A stretch of 42,547 bases of DNA. Source: Prorocentrum cordatum. Its lineage: Eukaryota > Sar > Dinophyceae > Prorocentrales > Prorocentraceae. Shown piece after piece: positions 38,550 through 42,547 of the stretch (positions are counted from its first letter, which is position 1; every line of letters starts with the position of its first letter). The notes under the pieces are model-generated. The model had not been told where the DNA came from and searched no databases. It was given only the letters and a program-made list of their open reading frames with translations. Both the position numbers and the translations under genes were made by a program. The stretch is from NCBI GenBank assembly GCA_963575745.1, contig CAUYUJ010008059.1:1-42547 (forward strand). The letters run 5' to 3'.

Positions 38550-38608
38550 GAACCTCGTAGAGCTCCTTGCGCGCGTGCGTGCTCAGAATCGAAGCAGAGA
38601 ACTGGGCG

Positions 38609-38629
38609 CCGGCGGTGAACCGTCAACCT
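38609..38629 (+). repeat. hairpin repeat H, left half, interrupted by a LINE 3' remnant
   Basis: CCGGCGGTGAACCGTCAACC then T, running into CGTTTTTGCGGTCTTTGCGG. No intact right arm remains; the type-II flank ACTCGTAGAGCTTCC appears at 39353. Confidence 0.85.
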
Positions 38630-39252
38630 TCGTTTTTGCGGTCTTTGCGGTCGACTGCGCGGGCCGCCTGGCCCAGTCGCTAGCCCCCCCACTTCCCGAA
38701 TTGTCCGATATTCCCTGGGAGCCGACGATTAATTGTGTCTGTGTGCTTACCCCTCCTGAATAACCTAAAAATCGGCGCTACATCGCCGAATCTGGAGCGA
38801 GAGGGGATCAACATGAATCATTTCATGATCTGGACCGTAACCCGTAGCACATGACGCCTCAGAGTCACAACCGCGCAGTCTCGAGCAAGTTTTCTGTTCT
38901 GAAACATTTCCCTCCTGATCCGCTATCCCAGCGCGGAGCATCCCAGCCAGCATGGTAGAGAGGCACCGAAGAGATTACAGCCCCACTCGACGAAGCTAAA
39001 GCGTTACCATCGCATGACATTAGCAAAGGCGCCCATTCGCTGCCAAGGGCATGCAAAGAAATATGAGTGGACCCGTGGACGTTCCACGCATGGACGCCCC
39101 CAATACACGGAAGTAACCAGATCTACCAAATCAAGCCCGCGAGGTCCATCTCCTGTCCTGCCCTCTCTCGCACTGGTGCCCTCCCCCCCCCCCCTCCCGT
39201 GGCACCCATCGCCCATTCTTTGTTAAACTTCCAGAGGGAGCAGCGATCCCTG

Positions 39253-39291
<39 letters not shown>

Positions 39292-39352
39292 GAGGCAGCA
39301 GCGATCCCTGTGGAATCACAGGGTTAGCGTCGTCAGGGGTCGCCAAACCCTG
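38630..39352 (-). mobile_element. ~0.7-kb insertion remnant with LINE-like 3' tail
   Basis: The minus-strand 3' end reads GCGCAGTCGACCGCAAAGAC then CGCAAAAAC, almost the same as the LINE tail at 14541-14590, and abuts GAAGGTTGACGG. The body is unique in the window. Minus frames at 39216-39004 and 39056-38765 overlap in different frames and give no recognised domain. It contains the (GA)n tract at 39253-39290. Probably a 5'-truncated or nonautonomous copy. Confidence 0.65.
39239..39314. repeat. (GA)n microsatellite flanked by an 18-bp direct repeat
   Basis: AGCAGCGATCCCTGTGGA at 39239-39256 and 39297-39314, with about 18 GA dinucleotides between. A C-run (39183-39195) lies just upstream. Confidence 0.93.
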
Positions 39353-39494
39353 CAACTCGTAGAGCTTCCCTTAGCAAGTTTTGCTGGAAGCTAAGAGTAA
39401 TTCCGGCGCGCCGGAGAGCTAGTTGGCAAGAAAAATATCGAGAGAACTTTTGCTGACTTTGGGTCGGTTGAAAATTTTGTTCTCGAACTGGGCG
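39353..39494. repeat. 61-bp-family unit and inverse C fragment
   Basis: ACTCGTAGAGCTTCCCTTAG to GGAGAGCTAGTTGGC, then inverse C (GCTGACTTTGGGTCGG) leading directly to an H in plus orientation. Confidence 0.7.
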
Positions 39495-39528
39495 CCGGCG
39501 GTAAACCGTCAACCTTTCTTACCGCCGG
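39495..39528 (+). repeat. hairpin repeat H, type II
   Basis: CCGGCGGTAAACCGTCAACC with TTTCTTACCGCCGG, perfect arms. Confidence 0.92.
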
Positions 39529-40563
39529 GGGACTCGTAAAGCTTCCTGACAATATAATGTGGAAAAGAATTTCTGAGAACAACTAGTTTTTCAGCCCAAG
39601 CGATTATAGACCTCTCAAGATGACTCTAACAAAACAAACGAACAGTTTTCCAATCGAGCTCGAGTATGAAACCGAGTTCAGAACTCTGAATGCGACAGGC
39701 GGACGCGTCTGATGTCTGCGGATCGATTCCTGTTCCCGGCACAGCTCATCGCAGCCCCCCATAGACACAGCTAGTACGTTTTAAGTGCAGAAAACCGAGA
39801 GTACCTCTCAGGATAACTCAAATAATACAACAGTTTCGCGGATCTCGTTCGAGCAGCAGACCGAGTTCCGAGCTCTCGGTTCGACGAACAGACGCGCCTG
39901 ATGTTTCGAAATCGATTCCTGTGACCAGCAGCACTGTAGCCCTCCCCCAGCACGATTTAAGTACAGAAACCGAGAGCACTTCTCAAGATGACTCGAACAA
40001 TACCAATAGATTCGCGAACCTAGCTCGGGGAGCAGGCCGAGTTCAGAGCTCTTGATTCACCAGACGAACGCGCCTGATATTTCTCAATCGATTTCTGTGA
40101 TTATCCATTTAACCTCACCACCACCCACGGACAAATTCCAAACGCCAACCTCAACCCATCCCAAGCTCTGCGGCTGCCCTACAGATCGAGTTAAGTACGA
40201 AAAACCGAAAGCGTCTGCTACAATGACTCGAATAATACGAATAGGTTTGCGACCCTAGCTCGGCTAGCATTCTGAATGCATTAGCTGTGCCGACCAGCTC
40301 TGTAGTTGTCCTGAAGCTCGAGTTATCTTCAGAAAACCGACAGCGCGTATCAAGATGACTCGAAACGGCCGTTCCCGCCCGTGTGCTTTTTGGCCTTTAA
40401 AATTACCCGATCGAACTGAGATCAAGATGACGAGCGGGAATGAGATCGAATATCATGGGAAAAAATACTAGAGCTCTAACGTATGTTCAAATTTTGAGAA
40501 CAAAAATTTCAACCGACCAAAAGTCAGCAAAAGGTTCGTCGAGATTTTTCTTCTCAACTGGAA
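39529..40563 (+). repeat. satellite B (about 4 units), then module C
   Basis: Type-II flank, B units near 39615, 39800, 39985 and 40220 (one with a small unique insert around 40105-40165), then C from about 40365 (CGAAACGGCCGTTCCCGCCC to CAACTGGAA). Confidence 0.8.
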
Positions 40564-40596
40564 CCGGCGGTAAACCGTCAACCAGATTGCCGCCGG
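40564..40596 (+). repeat. hairpin repeat H, type I
   Basis: CCGGCGGTAAACCGTCAACC with AGATTGCCGCCGG, one stem mismatch. Confidence 0.9.
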
Positions 40597-40897
40597 GGCC
40601 CTCGTAGAGCTCTTTCCTTGCACGGCGCTGCTCGATGCACATGCAGGTAGAATCCGGAAGAAGACCCCTAAAAACTCGAAGAATCGCGTTTTTTTGTATC
40701 CAAACACGCTTTCGCGAAGTGTTTTGATAGTAATAATGCACCTGGAGACCCAAGAATTGACTAGCGAACGCAAAATAACCCACTACAGCTGCGAAAAACA
40801 TCAGATCTCAAAACGAATGTTGAAAGTTCTCACGAAGTTCGTCCAACCGACCGAAAGTTCGCACAGTGTCCGTCGGGGCCAGATCGGCCAACTAGGC
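40597..40897 (+). repeat. module D (~300 bp)
   Basis: CCTCGTAGAGCTCTTTCCTT, GTTTTGATAGTAATAATGCA, CGAACGCAAAATAACCCAC, then GGGGCCAGATCGGCCAACTA before H. A frame on minus (40801-40487) crosses H and D and is a by-product. Confidence 0.8.
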
Positions 40898-40920
40898 GTC
40901 GGCGGTGAACCGTCAACCTT
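40898..40920 (+). repeat. hairpin repeat H, left half, split by the second LINE-like element
   Basis: TCGGCGGTGAACCGTCAACC then TT. The T-run that follows is the poly(A) tail of a minus-strand insertion. The matching right half would lie outside the window. Confidence 0.85.
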
Positions 40921-40987
40921 TCTTTTTTTTTTTTTTGGGGGGAGGCTGACCAGGCACCGAGCGCCCCAGCGCCCGTTAAGTGCCTAC

Positions 40988-42547
40988 CTAGTCTCTCTGC
41001 AGCTGGAGGTCTTGGGCCACCTGGACTGCGGCCCGCAAGAGTCCCTCGAGACCCGAAAGCTCAGCGTCAGTGATACTGCTATGGGAGGGGAGTGCCTGTG
41101 CACAACGCCCTACTATTTCCCATATGATTGGACAAGAAGAGGAGGCTTGGGGGAAGAGGGAGACTACACGAGCTCTCTTATCTCTATGCTCAGGGTCAGG
41201 GTAAGGGTCATGGAATCGAGGAATATATCCAATCTGCAGAAACCAGCCAACGCCCACACCTTGGGCACACACTCCGCCGTCGAAGGATCCGCGGAGGCCA
41301 ATAACTCGAAAGATGTCTCGGACATCAGAACGAAAGATATGGTGGTGGAACAGCTCTCTGAATATCTGGCCTTCCCGTGCTAAGTGGGTAAGTTCATCAG
41401 CTACTGTGTTACACTCTCGATATATGTGTCGAATGAAGTCGTTGCCCCATGAGGGGGGTCGTATTCCTTCCTCCTCCAACTCTTCCAAAAGAGAAATAAT
41501 ATTTGCCACCCGCCTACGATAAGAAGCCCCATCTCCTCCTTCTCCTCCCTCAACCTTCCAGAGGCCATTGATCCAGTTACAGATAAGAAGCGAATCGCCC
41601 GTCAGCTCGAGACCGATCCCATCATCACTCAGATCCCAAGTCGGCTCCTGTTCATTGTTCGAGGCCAATCTCTGGGCCAGCTTCTCGGACTCCTTCGCCG
41701 ACAACGGACGAGCCAACATCTCCTCCCCCCTCACCTTTATGTAGTCTCCTCTCCCTCCAGTTCCTCCACGGACAACAAACAAGTCAAACAGAGACCCCAA
41801 AGTACAAGCTTCCAGGAACTGCCTGCAATACTGAACGAAGTCAGAGTAAGAGAAAGAGCACGCCCTCCACCACCGATCCTCCAGATACACAAACGAGGGA
41901 AATATCGTCTGGAACATGAAACACCAAGGATGTTCACCCGTCGCCTGCCCCTTAGTACTGCCTAATCGTGTCAGTTTCGAGGCCTCCTTCCACTTCCACT
42001 GTGAACGCCAATATATTGACTCCAGTGTCCTTTTCTCCTCCCACCTCGGGGTACAGCACATCAGAAGCCGGCGTGCGTCACGATGCGCACGAGGATACAC
42101 CGTCTGTTGTCCAGGTCCAGGAACAGCCACCCTCCGACGTTTCGGGGGGGGCCTGGGGGAATCCCTAGGCCCCCCCCGCCCACAGGGAACTTCAACATCT
42201 CGAGAAGAAGAGGCCCTATCAGAGGGCATAGCAGAAGAGACCATCCCATGCATATCTGAAGAGACAGCGCCCATCCCATTCGTATCTGAGGAGACTGCGC
42301 CCATCCCATTAGTAACTGCAGAGACAGCACCCATCCCACTGGTAACTGAAGAGACCCCCACCATCCCATTAGTAACTGAAGAGACCACACCCATCCCACT
42401 GGTAACTGGAGAGACCATCCCATGCATATCAGAGACAGCACCCATCCCACTGGCAACTGAAGAGACTCCCACCATCCCATTAGTAACTGAAGAGACCACA
42501 TCCATCCCACTGGTAACTGGAGAGACCATCCCATGCATATCAGAAGA
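40988..42547 (-). CDS. protein with N-terminal Met/Val/Ser repeats, basic patch and a circularly permuted RNase H-like domain (5' end off window)
   Basis: Open for 516 codons from the Met at 42538-42536, and still open to the window edge. Residues 1-105 are ~10-residue repeats (GMVGVSSVTS). Residues 129-136 (RPPPKRRR) are a likely nuclear localisation signal. Residues 205-255 are rich in Trp, Phe and Tyr. The RNase H-like domain covers about 300-510: GLELTGDSLLICNWING with Asp315, FIRHIYRECNTVADELTHLA with His371 and Asp381, then RGSFDGGVCAQGVGVGWF with Asp420 and SSITDAELSGLE with Glu493. All the acidic positions are filled, so it may be active on RNA-DNA hybrids. The stop lies just after the Glu helix. 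Context: a retroelement ORF, though whether an RT precedes it is unknown. Confidence 0.8.
   Translation of the reverse strand, partial: SSDMHGMVSPVTSGMDVVSSVTNGMVGVSSVASGMGAVSDMHGMVSPVTSGMGVVSSVTNGMVGVSSVTSGMGAVSAVTNGMGAVSSDTNGMGAVSSDMHGMVSSAMPSDRASSSRDVEVPCGRGGPRDSPRPPPKRRRVAVPGPGQQTVYPRAHRDARRLLMCCTPRWEEKRTLESIYWRSQWKWKEASKLTRLGSTKGQATGEHPWCFMFQTIFPSFVYLEDRWWRACSFSYSDFVQYCRQFLEACTLGSLFDLFVVRGGTGGRGDYIKVRGEEMLARPLSAKESEKLAQRLASNNEQEPTWDLSDDGIGLELTGDSLLICNWINGLWKVEGGEGGDGASYRRRVANIISLLEELEEEGIRPPSWGNDFIRHIYRECNTVADELTHLAREGQIFRELFHHHIFRSDVRDIFRVIGLRGSFDGGVCAQGVGVGWFLQIGYIPRFHDPYPDPEHRDKRARVVSLFPQASSSCPIIWEIVGRCAQALPSHSSITDAELSGLEGLLRAAVQVAQDLQLQRD
42230..42547 (-). repeat. in-frame ~30-bp coding repeats
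   Basis: About ten units of ATCCCACTGGTAACTGAAGA with GACC... on plus, coding the GM..VSSVT(S/N) repeat on minus. Some units are shortened to MHGMVSPVTS. The reading frame is kept throughout. Confidence 0.9.

Larger units (their letters stand above)
40921..42547 (-). mobile_element. 3' part of a second retroelement, poly(A)-tailed, runs off the window
   Basis: On minus it ends with ~16 A and GAAAGGTTGACGG, so its 3' end is at the same point of H as the LINE. A ~50-bp 3' UTR separates the tail from the stop codon at 40988. It differs from the first LINE in having a homopolymer A tail and an intact reading frame. RT and endonuclease, if present, must lie beyond 42547. Confidence 0.8.

Overview
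The window looks like eukaryotic nuclear DNA from a very repeat-rich genome. It has no operons, no recognisable rRNA or tRNA and no intact host gene. Its only gene-like content is non-LTR (LINE-type) retroelement sequence. The style of the endonuclease-RT-RNase H remnants and the many GC-rich minisatellites fit a dinoflagellate-like alga best, but this is inference and no diagnostic marker was found.

Left part (1-14.5 kb): a patchwork of tandem repeats. These are a 12-bp repeat inside ~432-bp composite units, a 64-bp repeat, a 42-bp repeat at four loci, a 13-bp repeat of almost 2 kb, a ~791-bp duplication, a ~1.15-kb duplication of a pyrimidine-rich module, and ~25-28-bp arrays. An ~89-bp block recurs five times and usually introduces a composite unit. 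Long open frames here result from repeat periods divisible by three, or from a 13-bp repeat lacking stops, and are not called as genes.

Middle (14.5-20.3 kb): one complete but decayed LINE on the minus strand, coding for a coiled-coil ORF1 domain, an APE-type endonuclease, a reverse transcriptase and a C-terminal RNase H. It is bounded by an exact 12-bp target-site duplication and sits inside a hairpin repeat.

Right part (20.3-40.9 kb): a mosaic of four module families, namely a 33-bp hairpin (called H, about 26 loci), a ~300-bp flanking module (D), a ~177-bp satellite (B) and a ~225-bp module (C), present in both orientations. At least four more insertions split H copies at the same stem-loop boundary. 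These are a ~0.58-kb element, a ~2.2-kb plus-strand element encoding a tandem-repeat protein, a ~0.7-kb remnant, and a second element with a poly(A) tail that runs off the right edge. That last element carries an open 516-codon frame.

The two most interesting signals are linked. Both RNase H domains have their conserved blocks in circularly permuted order: the blocks normally in the C-terminal half come first. And several different retroelements, some sharing a 3' tail, have used one palindromic repeat as a common landing site.
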